Part shown: positions 45,241-57,051 of the stretch, piece by piece
Position numbering within the stretch: position 1 is the first letter of the stretch
Layout: each line of letters opens with the position of its first letter
Assembly (NCBI RefSeq): GCF_002994745.2
Contig: NC_037094.1
Coordinates: 6,928,001 to 6,992,000, forward strand
From: Rosa chinensis
Taxonomy: Eukaryota; Streptophyta; Magnoliopsida; Rosales; Rosaceae
DNA: 64,000 nucleotides
Direction: 5' to 3'
The notes under the pieces: model-generated
Told to the model about the DNA's origin: nothing
Databases searched by the model: none
The model's input: only the letters and a program-made list of their open reading frames with translations
Translations under genes and position numbers: made by a program

Positions 45241-45640
45241 TATATCTTTAGCATAGGAAGGTCTCGATCCTGTTTTTGCTAAAGAGCAGGCTTTGTAAAA
45301 CGAGTGATGTGCCTTTGAAATAGTCCATGAGGCATAATGGGAGAGTGGTAGTGCTTCTGGTACTTTAGAAGGCAATGACTGCATTTGAGCAATACTAGGA
45401 CCGACACCGTGCAGTGTGAAGGATTTTTGTCCCATTTTATTTTTCACTCGAAAGAAGGGATGTCCATATGAGTTCGTTAAAATACGGATCATCATGTCAC
45501 GACCGGGGTGCCCTAGGCGGTCATGCCAAAGCCTGTATGAGTCAGTGTCCCACATTTCACTGTTGGTGACAATATAGGATTCAATGATCCGAATCATAGT
45601 GAGGTACAGTCCACTAGATTGACTCATAAGTTTCTCTAAA
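45235..45640 (-). pseudogene. Copia GAG-pre-integrase zinc-finger region
   Basis: WDTDSYRLWHDRLGHPGRDM carries the H-x-H part of the HHCC finger that precedes copia integrase, with a degenerate continuation to about 45260. The right end is cut by the gypsy solo LTR at 45649; the upstream protease part continues at 48330. Confidence 0.85.
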
Positions 45641-45643
45641 ATG

Positions 45644-48326
45644 TGTTTTGTGAGCCCCGGAAAAATATATCGAGCCTAGCGGAGATCGTACGAGAAATTA
45701 TTCAACGATCTCGATAAAGGTGAAGATGCTCGAGAAAATTTTCAGAAATTTTCGTAAAGTGAAATCCTCGATTTAAGGATTGAATGATAAAGTGCACGAC
45801 ACGACGAGTTCGTGGAAATTTTCGGGGAATTTTCCGGTTACCCGAGCTATTTATATCGATTTTATGAAGTTTTGAGATTTTGGAAATCATTTAAGAAAAT
45901 AGAAAATAGGTGGTGAAATCCCAACCATTGATTCACCCACCGCTAGATCCTAGCCGTCCATCCTTAATTGGATCAGTCTATATATCTAGGTGCTGCTCTG
46001 TTGGGAGATCCAGAAGGATCGAGAGACAAAGAGAGAGAACCAGAGCTCTCCGACCGGGAACGCGACCCGCGACTGGGTCCGACCGGAAACCGCTCCTCCG
46101 GCCACCGATCACTGACGGACGACCACCATCTGCTTCATCTCCGCGTCGCCTACCTCCCTACCTCTTCAGATCGTCCATGCACCGATGATGAACGGAGCAG
46201 CAACGACGGGAAGCCCCGAGCTTTCTCCGGCCACCTCTGCAACTTCCGGCGACCGATTAAGCTGCATTTGGTATGGAAACTCACCTCCTCGTCATGCTCA
46301 ACACCCTAGTAAAATTATTTTTTTCGATTTAATCAAGTTTTGACTATTTCGTTTCTGGGTAGCCACGGCTCCGCCGTGTTCTTCGACACCGGAGACATTT
46401 CGGGCACTTCTGGGCTTAGTTTCCATCTCGAGTTCACCCGTAGACGAGGAATTAAGAGTTTTGCTGGGTTGTTGGCATCAAAATCTTCAGCTCAGCAACG
46501 TTCCAGTTCCGGCAAGAGGTTCTGTAAACCTGAGCTTGATCAGCGTAGAGTTTTGAAGGTATAATTTCAAACCTGGAATTGAAAGGTTGTTCTTGTGACG
46601 AATTCGAACTTGTGGGCTGAAGGGTTCTTGAATTATTTCCGTCTTGGTATTTTGGTTACTGTTGCTGGTTGGTTTTGGTTGAATTGTGTAGTTTTGGTGG
46701 TTTGACAATATGCTTGAACTGGGAGGACAGATTGAATGAATTGTTGTGCTATGGTTGAGATTGAGATATCCTGGTTATAAGTTTGAGTGCATAGGCAGAA
46801 TGGGTTGTTGTGTATTTATTTGAATGGACTTGGATGATCAAGTTTATGTTTTGTTAGCATTGTCTTGGCTGTTGGTTGAACGATATTGTTGATGCATTTT
46901 TATTCAAGACTAGTATTTGGGATTAGTGTTGAAGTGAAATTATATGGGGAAAGTGGCCTAAAGTAGTGTATGGGTGTCCTTAGTAATTCCGTCGAATTAT
47001 TGTGCGACACAATCGTTAAGTAAAGAAAAGAAATTAATGTGTATACATGTATTGGGTGGCCTTAGTAAATCGGGTGCACTCAATATATGTTTGGTGGATA
47101 ACGTAACTTCAAGTGAATGTTCGATAATCTGAGTTAATTATCGAACCTATCTCGATTGGTCAAACAATGGTCAAAGTTGGTCAACTCCTGGTCAAACTAG
47201 GAAAAGTTGGTTGTACGATTTGTTAATCGTCGAGATTTCGTATAATTGTTCAAAAGATATTAACGGTCGAAATGTCGGAATCTAGGACTCCAGTTACTCG
47301 AGGAACGGAAGGTTCGCGACTCTCGGAGTAAGTGAGAGAAAGCATCGAAATCCAGGTAGGGGATTCAGGACTCTCCTCGGTTAGTGATTTTCTTATATTG
47401 TTATTAAATGATGCATGTTAGTTGGTATGGTTTGGTTATGTTCAAATGCAATGCATACTAACCAAACCATGTGAGAAATGTGATGGCTTGAGAGCGAAGG
47501 GTGGCTCTGACTTCCTTGGGTTCGATCCCTAAAACCTCCGGAGGGTTAGTTACGCCAGTCGTCCGGGTATTCCGATCGTAATGACGGGCCTGGTACGTGT
47601 GTGTAGCTAGGTAGTGGACGCTCTCGCTACGCTTACCTAGTTTACAGATTAGTTGAGGTAAGGTCGTGTAGTGGGTCTATGGGACCGGCCATCCGGTAAG
47701 TTTCAGCGCGCATGTTTACTTAAGTACCTTGCATTGATTTGTGAGTCAGAAAGCATTATTAAAAAGTTTTGTCGTTCACTGAAATATTTGGTTAAAACAT
47801 GTTTTCATACTGAGGCCTCAATAATTTATTTATTGATTTTCAAATCTAGTCGAGATAGAGTTCCTGTTGAGTAGCGAGGACGAAAGCTCACCCCTACAAC
47901 AGAGTGGATGCAGGTACTGTGCACTGGTGACTGGACAATAGCGGAAGGAGCTGGGTGTGCGGAAACAAGTTCGGTAAATCGTCTTTTGTACCTTATTCTA
48001 AATTCTATTTCTCGAACTTCGTATTTCGAGACTTGTTAATAGTTAGCCTTGTGTCAATGTTGGTTGAGTTCTCATTTCCTTGGAGTTCGTACCTCTTGTG
48101 TGAGAACTCATTTCAAGTTCTAGACGAATGAAATAAATTTTAGCAACTCAATTATTTTCACCTCAAAAATATTTGTAGCTTCCGTTGTGTTTCTACGAAA
48201 AGTTTTCAAACAAAATGCCTAGCGGTTCTCTAGAATGTAAATCGAGCGATCGGTTTATGTTTTAGAGGCTCGCGGCACTGTGACATGCTTAAGCTGGTGA
48301 GGTGCAGCTTGGGGCGTTACATGTTT
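45644..48326. repeat. 5-bp TSD (TGTTT) of the gypsy solo LTR
   Basis: TGTTT at 45644-45648 and 48322-48326 flanks the solo LTR exactly. Confidence 0.9.
45649..48321. mobile_element. Ty3-gypsy solo LTR, 2,673 bp, nested in copia pol
   Basis: Ends TGTGAGCCCCGG and GGGGCGTTACA are the TGTxACGCCCCG-type termini of plant chromovirus (Tekay/Del-like) LTRs, and the length fits that group. A perfect 5-bp duplication and the absence of internal sequence indicate a solo LTR left by recombination. Short open frames inside (45910-46309, 46340-46564) are likely chance. It splits the copia protease/GAG-pre-integrase coding region. Confidence 0.9.
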
Positions 48327-48329
48327 CCT

Positions 48330-48660
48330 TCCACATTCATTACAGGTAATATTCAGTTCCATTCCCACGGTGTGTTTTTATATGATAATTGTTGGCACGA
48401 ATATTTTTGAAACTTAACAAGGTTCAATTAGCTCTTGGTGCATATAGAGCTTCTGTGACTTTAAATGTTGTGCCATTAGGCAGCAAAATTTTTTGGCAGT
48501 TCCTCGCCCTTTTATTAGTTGTGATAATCCAATCATCGTAGTCATAGAGGAATTATAGGCTATTAGTTCAATGAATAATTGCATATTTCTTAATATTGTG
48601 TGGGTAGTCTCACTATCATCTAAGCACTCAAGTTCTCCTCCATTCATTCCTACAAATAAA
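48330..48660 (-). pseudogene. Copia protease region
   Basis: ECLDDSETTHTILRNMQLFI then GLSQLIKGRGTAKKF match the copia aspartic protease. The usual DSG(A/C)T catalytic motif reads DSETT, so the Gly is lost. It continues across the solo LTR into the region at 45640. Confidence 0.8.
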
Positions 48661-49009
48661 TGGGAGGTATTTAGAAAATATAACTCATATTCTTTAGAGT
48701 ATTTCTATTTGCGTAGAATGGTATTCTTTTTATTCTAATAATTTTTCTCTTTTCTAGATGTATTGCTTTACATCTTTATAGTGCTATTTTGAACCATGTA
48801 AATATGTGTATAGAAATAAATTTGAATAAATTCAGTGCTTCAGAATAAAATTCAAAATTTATTAATAAGCCAACGATAATCAAATCAAGCTCTTGTTCTA
48901 ATTCATCAAACCACTATTGTAATAAACTTTAAGACCAAACAAGCAATAGTCTAATTAAAAATGAGGCATTATGCCTTCACAACTGTCTTTGGAAAATAAA
49001 TAAAGTAGA

Positions 49010-49977
49010 TCAGTCAAGATTGAGAGCATCCATTGACTTAGCAAGTTCCTCTTTGCCATTGAAGTCTGCAATTGTAAGGTTGACGTCTAGGTCATGACCT
49101 CCTTCTTCCATATAGTGAGCCTCTTGTTCTTTAGACTCTCTATACCTCTTGTCATTGGCTGCTACTCTGTTGTTTGCTTGGCAGTTCTTGTACCAATGCC
49201 TAATGAACCTATAGCATGGTTCATTGTCAACTCTTTCCTTTTGCATCTTGTTTCCATGATCCCCATATCCCTTTCCACGTGGTCCATGGTTTCCACGTGG
49301 GTAGGGATCAGCACGTCTAAACCCCTTTGCATTGGAGTTCTTTTCACCTTTCATTTTTCCATAATTAGCCTTGGAAATTTTCTTTGTCCTAGTGGGCCTG
49401 GCATTGTTATTCAAGAGAATTTCATTATGTCTCTCAGCCACTTGCAGTAGGCTTATCAACTTATTGAAGGTTGTGATTCTTTTGTTGTCATACTCCAACT
49501 GATACTGGTTCGCTAGTATAAAAGCTGAAGTAGGAAAGGTGGTAAGAGTCTTGTAGATCATATCATCTTCTGTGATTTCCCTTCCACAGAAATTGAGACG
49601 TGCCTTTAAGCGCAACATGTCCTTGTTGAAGTCATTGACCTTTTCATAGTAAAGCAAGCGGATTCCATTCCACTGAACAGCCAGTCCTGGGAGCAAAGTA
49701 TCGTGAATGTTCCCAAAACGTCCTTTAAGGGCATCCCACAGTTCTTTGGGTGTCTTCAACTAAAGGTACTCCCAACGTAGGCTAGGATCAATATGTCGCC
49801 TCAGAAACATTAAGGCATCTGCTTTCACCTTATTAGATAGTTCATCATCTTTGGGGTCAGTAATGGTGGTAGTGTAGTCTTTTGCCACAAAGGCAGTTTC
49901 CATATCAGAAACCCAACGATGGTACTCAAGTCCTTCTGAGTCCTAAATGTCAAACTCAGGTCGAGTTGGATCAGCCA
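49010..49977 (-). pseudogene. Copia gag
   Basis: The reading frame begins near 49977 (MADPTRPEFDI, stop, DSEGLEYHRWVSDMETAFVA) and, after a second stop near 49762, is open for 249 codons: KTPKELWDALKGRFGNIHDT, FNKLISLLQVAERHNEILLN, then a basic region. The nucleocapsid knuckle reads CYRFIRHWYKNC, with the second Cys of the CCHC motif replaced by Phe. Two stops and the lost Cys make it non-functional. Confidence 0.85.
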
Positions 49978-50230
49978 TCTACATAAAACAAGAGGGAAGA
50001 TATAAATTACGCAGTCATAAAGACATCAACGTGAATTATTTTCCAAACGTATGAATTAGATTTCAAGACCGAGATTCGTAATGGTCACATTTTTCGATGC
50101 TATGTGAAAATACTTTATCACAGTAAGTGTGTATTTGTAATGCGCATGAACTTTCATTATCATGGCAAAACGCAATTCTTTTTGTATATCATTCTAAACA
50201 AGTAATAACCATAGCACGTAATAAATAATA

Positions 50231-53200
50231 GAGTTAATTACATATAAGTGCATCTTGGAATGTTTTTTTAGCCATAAGGCCACCAACTAATTTTTTTCCC
50301 TCATAAGGCCACTAGATTTGAAATGGTATTATATTTTGGATATAAAAAATAATATATTTACATAAATGCCACTAGAGTAAAAAGTCAACAACCATCCTCT
50401 CTCTTCTCTCCGGCGAAGTCTCCGGTCAACTCTGGCCGACCTCCGGCCAACTCCGGCGGGTTTCCGGCTGACCTCCGGCCAACTTCCGGCGACTACAAAA
50501 GCTACTATCACCAACACCAAAAGCTACTGTCGCTAGCAACAAAAGCTACTCTGGTGAGAATTCCGGCAATCTCCTGCGAGGTCACAAAAGCTACTATCAC
50601 TAGCAATAAAAGCTACTATTACTAGCAACAAAAGCTACGCTGGTGAGATTTCCAGCAACCTCCGGCAAGATAACAAAAGCTACTATCACCAACAACAAAA
50701 GCTACTCCTTACCAAAAAACCAATGCTCCCCAAAACGAAAAGCTATTATCCCCACCAATAAAAGATACTGTCACCAATACCAGAAGCTACTCCCATTAGC
50801 AACAAATGCTACTCTCACCAACACCAAAAACTACTTTCACCAACAACAAAAGTTATTGTCACCAACACTGAGCTACTCTCACTAACATTAGAGAGCTACT
50901 AACATAGGTACAGAAAGCTAAGATCATTATGATGGAAAACCACTATAATAGTTACAGAGAGCTACTGATTTGAAAAAAAAAAAAAGCTATTGACAGTAGC
51001 TTGAAAATATACTAACATAGACACATAAAGCTACTATCACGATATTGAAATGTCACTAGAACAATTACACGGAGTTGCTAACTTGAAATAATGAAAATGA
51101 AAATAGAATCTATTGACATCATGTTGAAAAGATACTAACATAGACATAGAAAGATTCTATCACTATGTTGAAAAGCCTCTATAACAGTTATAGAGAGTTA
51201 CTAACTGTCTTTCATAGTTGTAAAAGGTCACTACCATTGTTGTGAAAAGCTATTACAATAGTTGTATAAAGCTACTGTCAATGTTGTAATCTATTATCAT
51301 TTTTCAATGTAAGAAACTTTGCCACTGCTGTACAAAGCTACTACCAATGCTATCCAATATTGTAGAAAGTTATTGCCAATGTTGTAAAAAGCTATTTCAA
51401 CTGTTGAAGTGCTACTACCAGTTTTGCTTTGTACATGTTTTCTTGTTTTGGCGGCCCACAGCACTACACCAACCACACTTTATATGTCTTCTCTAGCGAC
51501 CTTCAATTAGGCAAACAAAAACAAAAATCAAAGTCAAAATCAAAATATAGAAGGCTACTATCACAGTTATACAACTCAACTAGAATAGTTATAGAAAGCT
51601 AGTAGCATAGCTATTGATTGCAACTAAAATATGATCAAGATTGATTTTTGTGATCAAAATTGAAGATAGCATGCTAGCAAACATCTACTTTATCAACTTG
51701 ACAAAAAAAAAAAAACCACAGTCAAGACACAAAACTAATAACAAAATGTGCAAAGCTACTGATCTGATTGTGGAAAGGTACTGCTAGAGTTTTAAAAAGC
51801 TATTGACAGAGATACAAGAAGCTACTAGCATAGCTTTCCAGTAGCAGAGAGCATGAATCCATTAAATTTGATTTTATAGTGAATGTGTTTTCTCTAACTA
51901 TATCAGTAGCTTTCTTTAACTAGGTCAATATGCTCTCTTTAATTGCAGAAGTAGCTTTTAATAATTAAGTTAGTAACTTTTCCTAACTAGGTGTATAACT
52001 TTCTTTGTCAGATTTAAACATCAATTCTTTAGAACAAAAAAACCAATTTATACACTATGTCTATAATGAAAACCCAACTTAGGGACTACAAGAATTCTAT
52101 AGCAATTGAAAACAATTCTATCTCAGCATGAATGATCTAGTGCTTTTATAGCAATTGAAAACAATTCTATAATAATGGCTTTCCAGATCATTAACAAATG
52201 TCATACCAAGGAGGAACAAAAGATGGTGGCTCGGCAGAATGAAACCAACACCAACCAAACCAAAACCCAATCACATCAGACATGTAAAGTTAACCAAACT
52301 CAACAAAATAATGCAAATATAAAATATGATCTTCAAGACCAGCTTGAAATACCTCAACCACATAACCTAATCTACATCTACTTTAAGTTTAATTGTCCAA
52401 AATAAAATGAAACATTTCCATCAATAATTGCCATAATTGAAACTCCAAAGTTACTAACATCAATTTGAAAAATACTAACATAGCATGAAAAGCTACAATT
52501 ACTGTGTTGAAAAGCCACTATGACAATCAAAGAAAGCTACTAAAATCAGGAAACGAAAACAAACCTTGCAAAGAGGCATGAAGTCGGGATCCCCATATCC
52601 AACAATTCATCTCAACGTCTTCCAGCTCCTATTCACAACCAAAATGACGCTGAATCAACATAACAAACTTCAAAAACCTAGATTTAAAGAAAGGAGACCA
52701 ATAGAACTTCACAATGAATTCCAAAATTCCAAACTCAGACCAATAAACCGCTCATTATTTTGAAGCTATCCTAACTACACAACTCAAATTTAACAATGCC
52801 ATGAAACAAAGTTTCAACTATACGAGACAAGTAGGCAACCAACAATAATTATATAGAAGATAATAGATAGATTATCTGTATACAAGAACAGACTAAATTT
52901 CAAGCTGTACAAGTATCAATCTGAGCTCATAAATTCTGGAATTTGATACAATTCGGCCAATTCCAAAATAATAAATGCGTATAGATCAAAAAACATAGAA
53001 ACAATCCACAATTCAACTCATAATAGAGAGAATTCTGAATTCTGACCTGTAGTGGTGAATTTTGGCCGGCGACGTGTACTGATTGAATAACTGTGAAGGT
53101 CCGGTCAGATCTGCTCTGAATCGGCGTTGAGATATGAGAAAACGTGGAAGAAGGAGGAGGAGGTGATGAAACGATGCCGTCTCATTTCGCCCCGATCCGC

Positions 53201-53355
53201 AACAAGGCTTCTCTCTTGGTCGAGATCTTCCGGCCGGCGCTGAGCTTCGCAATTTCAAGCTAAACAGAGTGCAAAGAGATGGAATCAAACCTCAATCAGT
53301 GTGCCGTTCACGGACTACAGAGTGTAGAGAGAGAGAGAACGCTTAGATTGATTCG

Positions 53356-53389
<34 letters not shown>

Positions 53390-53631
53390 CATCTTTGTTT
53401 GCTAGATGTAGAGAGAGCTTCATCGTGGTAGAAAGAGAGAGATCGAGATAAACTGAAATTGAAACAGAAAATTAAATGGTAGGGAAAGAAAGAGAGGTGA
53501 GGGTAAAATAGGAATAACATAAAAAAGAGCTGATGATTTTGGGCCCAAAAGTGGCCTTATTTGTACAAAAAAAAATTAGGTGGCCTTATGACTAATATAA
53601 GTCTCAAAATGACACTTATATGTAATTTTCT
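50231..53631 (-). mobile_element. MULE-like non-autonomous element, copy B (3.4 kb)
   Basis: The left end (GAGTTAATTACATATAAGTG) and reverse of the right end (AGAAAATTACATATAAGTG) continue into shared CATAAGGCCACC words and match the ends of copy A (15491-18069) in the opposite orientation. ATAAATAATA occurs on both sides (50221-50230, 53632-53641), a 9-10-bp target duplication that fits Mutator-like elements, though it is AT-rich. It contains the reverse of the AGCTTTTG minisatellite at 50500-50900, a less ordered related region to about 52560, and GA repeats near 53358. No transposase was seen. Confidence 0.68.
50500..50900 (-). repeat. CAAAAGCTACT minisatellite (copy B)
   Basis: Degenerate units such as CAACAAAAGCTACT and TCACCAACACCAAAAGCTAC, the reverse complement of the array at 17090-17850. 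More scattered AAAGCTACT words persist to about 52540. Confidence 0.8.
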
Positions 53632-53641
53632 ATAAATAATA

Positions 53642-54826
53642 AAAACAGAGCATATATTAAAATAAATAACAAGGCATGCTCAAATTTCACAAATGTATAC
53701 CAAAATATATGTTATACATAATAATAACAATAATATATCATGCGTAAAATAAAATATAAATAATAGCATAATATAAAGGCATGCTTAAGAATAACTATAT
53801 AAGCGTAAATAAAATTCACAAAACATGCTCAGAATTGCATAAATAATATATAACAAAATATATATGGCATGTTCAAAATAAAGTATAAACTATAGCATAA
53901 TTAAAACATGCTCAAACATAATTATGTAAAACATAAATAACAAGGCATGCTTTAAGAGGATCAATATTATCTAACGAAACATGCTCAAAAGTTCTAATTA
54001 TAAACAATTAATTATACCATAATATGAAATTAAATAAATAAAAGAGAACATACTTGGTTTGGAGAAAATAAAACGATCCTAGGGCACGCGTGTGTAATGC
54101 AGGCGTGCGTAGCAATGTTTTTGGGCTTGAGAAAAACTGGGCCGCTTCCTCTTTTTTCAGCAGTGGGCCTCAAAGACTTTTTTTTTTCCTTTACTTTTCT
54201 CTTTTTTCTGGCCTGCTAGCTTTTTTTTTTTTCTTAGGTCGTAGGGCCTTTTTTTTCTTTTTTTGGGCCGAGGGGTCTGTTTCTTTATTTTCTGGGCTGC
54301 AGGGCCCTTTTTTTTTTTTTCTGGCCGGCTCTTACTTTGGGCCTGATCCCCCTATTTTTTCTTTTCTATTTTTTTTTTTATCTCTTCGTCCTCCTTCTCC
54401 TGGATTGCAGTGGAGGCTAGCGCGCGCTGAGGCTGGGTAGGGGCACTGGGCAGGTGATCGATAGTCGGGGCTGGAAAAGAGGAGGCCGGAATAAGGATCT
54501 GGAGGTCTGGCCGGACGTGGGATTGTAGGTTGGTTCAACAGTGCGATGGAAGGTGGGGTGCTTACTGCCGGGCTGCTGCAAGCGGGATTTGCAGGAGGCC
54601 AATCTGGGCTGTAGACGGAGGAGGAGGTGAAGGGCTGGTGAGGTGAGGCCGGTCTGACCGGTGAGGTGGAGACCAGCTTGAGATGGGGACGAAGGCCAAT
54701 CTGCAAATTTTTTTTTTTTTAAAGATCGGCAGATTTTTTTTTTTTTTTTTTTTACGGGAGAAAGAGAGAAAGTAGAGAACTAGTGTGTTTTTTTCTTAGC
54801 TATTTGCTCTGAGCGTGCTGATAACG
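53642..54826 (-). other. Copia leader (5' untranslated region)
   Basis: AT-rich with repeated GGCATGCTC words (53660-53990), then a T-rich GGGCC-studded stretch. Next to the LTR the minus strand reads CGTTATCAGCACGC, the primer-site position. The 116- and 124-codon frames at 54090-54706 are low-complexity and probably not real genes. Confidence 0.6.
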
Positions 54827-55020
54827 TGTTAAAGTAAAATGACAATTGGAATTGGTCTATTCATTTCATTCATAACCCCTTTATATAGGGATACGATTAC
54901 AACGGAAATATCAATTACATTGATGATACTAAATGTTGATTGAGCTGTGATTTGTAATTGCTTGATTCTCTCTTTGTCTGTTTCTTTGACGAAGGCACAT
55001 AATGTGCTTTTCCTTTAACA
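54827..55020 (-). repeat. Copia 5' LTR (194 bp)
   Basis: Same length and ends as the LTR at 41850-42043, with six base differences. TATAG follows directly at 55021. Confidence 0.95.
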
Positions 55021-55025
55021 TATAG

Positions 55026-55736
55026 CTAATTGTTCATTCAATTTTATTTGCAGGAGAAAACAAATGGGATATGAAGTATTGACAAGACATATTTTCATTT
55101 ATATTTGTATTGTTTAGTTTTGTGAACTATTTAGACATGAACTTTTGTTTCACTTTATGTATTCATTTTATCAATATCACTACTTTATGTATTCATTTTA
55201 TATTGACATTTTATCAATATTAATAATAATTGTTTGCTTACCATATATACTATCAATGAACTAATGTCTGTGTATATGTAAACAAATCACTTTTAGACTC
55301 AAAACTGATGTAAAAGAATGACAAACAAACCACTTGAGAAAACAAAACTGATGTTACAGAAAGAGAGACATCGGTTCTACCTAAAATGCATATGTCAAAT
55401 ATGGATAAAGAAATCAAAAACTAGGCAGAAATGATGTCATAATAAGAAACCAAATAAGTTTTTTTATTTGGTATGGTTACATAATCAAAAAACAAAATTG
55501 TGTATTTTAGAGCATATCTTAGCATATATACCCATTTTGGTAATTACACCAAACCAAAGCACTTTTGCCTTGCAACTTACCAAACACCTAGAAATTATTT
55601 TTCGTTCTCACAGCACTTTTAGAAACAGTTTACCAAACACCTCAGTTGCTTCTTCTCACAGTAAGTTCAGAAGTGCTTCCTCTCATACCAAGTTCGGAAG
55701 TGCTTCCCCTCACAGCACAACAATCTCAAACTAAGC
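55026..55736. other. Right arm of the TIR element, with ACATCGG-type words
   Basis: 55290-55400 has AACTGATGT and ACATCGGTT words like those of CACTA-1 and CACTA-2, possibly a decayed scrap. 55540-55737 has repeated GTGTTTGGTAA and AAGCACTTC words on the minus strand, part of the element's long inverted end. Confidence 0.4.
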
Positions 55737-55737
55737 C

Positions 55738-56615
55738 TAAGACATGAACAGGCCTCTTGTTTGGGGATTCGATTTGAAATCAGAACTGAGGGATCTCTTT
55801 TTCGCTTTTCCTTTTTGCAATAATTTTTTTTAATATACTTCGATAAAATAAAATAAAAAAGATAAAATTTAATACTTTATAACTTATTTACGGCATGCTA
55901 GAAAAGCAAGTCATAAAAGACTAATAAAATAATTAATTTACGACACATCTATTTATACACGCAGTAAATAGATAACTAAATTTATGACACACATAAGATG
56001 CACGCCTTGAATGACCCAAATAAACACATTCCGACGGCACAAATTGTTATCGGATCTTGAATTATTTTTAATGTTCTTGGTTGCTGTTATTTGTTGTGGA
56101 TTTTTTAGATGTGTAGGTTTATGAAAATATTTGCGACATTTGGGTTTTGCATAATCATTGTAAGTAGAAATAGGAGGTGGAGGCATTAATGATTGATTTC
56201 AGTAAGCAGATCTATGCTGATTGAGTTATGGCATGGATGATTTCTAATCAAGCAGATCTATCCATTGAAAGTAAGATTCGTTGAGTTTATTGGATTTAAA
56301 TTTTAACAGTTTCAGTTTTCAATAATCTCTTTTGCATTTATGGTCATATTGGGTATTCTCTACCAAAGTTTGAAGTTCTTAATCCATGTTTTTCTTTGTT
56401 CAGTAATGCTTTACACCAAAGATTGATTACAGAGTCGGTGGAGATTTTGACCAAAAAGATCTTCCAACAACCTCTTATAACAATTTGGATTTTGAATTTG
56501 ATTCTACTAAACCAGAAGATATGCAAGGACTGTGTTCATTAATGAACCAAATCTGGGAATAAAAGAAATTTAAAAACGATTTTATTAAAACAAAAAATTA
56601 GTAAAATTATTTTCT
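55738..56615. other. AT-rich spacer, no gene seen
   Basis: 55880-55990 has TTACGACACA- and TTATGACACAC-type words like the orphan end at 20656. No coding evidence was seen. Confidence 0.4.
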
Positions 56616-56990
56616 TTAATACAATTGGACTGATGAAATGTCAAAAACATTAAATAAGATCCCCATACCTTTTTCACTTATGTGACCCAATCTTCTATGC
56701 CATAACCGCACAGGAAATTCATCATGTTCTATCACCATTTGTGCACCATCAACAACCGTGCTTCCAAGCAATTTATAAAAGTTTCCAACCCGAATACCTT
56801 TCATGACAACCAAAGGACTTTAATAACTCTACCTTACCCGGTGTATTTGTAGCCACGAGAATCAAGCTCCGAAAGTTAAATCAAGCTTTTCTTCAATTCC
56901 GGAACATGCCTCACATTTTCAAGTATTCTCACAATGCCATCAAATATCCTTAATTGCATCGTACCAACACCCATGATTTTATTCATAGAA
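56616..56990 (-). pseudogene. Copia pol fragment (protease to GAG-pre-integrase)
   Basis: Read on the minus strand: LRIFDGIVRILENVRHVPEL, then stops, then MKGIRVGNFYKLLGSTVVDG and VRLWHRRLGHISEKGMGIL. These are typical copia blocks from a lineage different from the 13-kb element. Stops and both truncated ends show a remnant. Confidence 0.8.
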
Positions 56991-57051
56991 TTTTTTACCA
57001 TCTGACATGCGACTTCCCTAAGCTACTACACTCGACCAATGACCAATACGA

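Larger units (their letters stand above)
41850..55020 (-). mobile_element. Ty1-copia retrotransposon, 13.2 kb with two nested insertions
   Basis: Two 194-bp LTRs with perfect 8-bp inverted ends (TGTTAAAG...CTTTAACA) and a TATAG target duplication enclose gag and pol in minus orientation. Six differences between the LTRs (about 3%) put insertion near one million years ago if a rate of 1.3e-8 per site per year applies. A gypsy solo LTR interrupts pol and MULE-like copy B interrupts the leader, so the original element was about 7 kb. Order on the minus strand is LTR, leader, gag, protease, integrase, reverse transcriptase, RNase H, LTR, the copia order. Many stops and shifts make it inactive. 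Confidence 0.92.
41845..55025. repeat. 5-bp TSD (TATAG) of the 13-kb copia element
   Basis: TATAG at 41845-41849 and 55021-55025 directly flanks the two 194-bp LTRs, fixing the element limits. Confidence 0.9.
39377..55737. mobile_element. TIR transposon (hAT-like, unsure), split by a copia element
   Basis: GGCTTAGTTTGGGATTG at 39377 and its reverse CAATCTCAAACTAAGCC ending at 55737 are terminal inverted repeats. Next to both are GTGTTTGGTAAA-type words and AGAAGC(A/T) repeats, as in plant hAT-related MITEs. Without the copia insertion the element is about 3.2 kb. An 8-bp target duplication is not evident, so the superfamily is open. It holds an HMGB-like exon. Confidence 0.55.

Noticed and set aside
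45910..46309. Two overlapping plus-strand frames of 92 and 113 codons
   Set aside because: They lie inside the gypsy solo LTR, are Arg/Ser/Pro-rich and have no domain; GC-rich leader sequence of the LTR is the simpler explanation.
54090..54706. Phe-rich 116-codon plus frame and Pro/Ser-rich 124-codon minus frame
   Set aside because: Low-complexity poly(T) and purine sequence in the copia leader.
39369..55745. 8-bp target duplication for the TIR element
   Set aside because: Flanks GATTTTAA and TAAGACAT do not match; the hAT assignment is left open.
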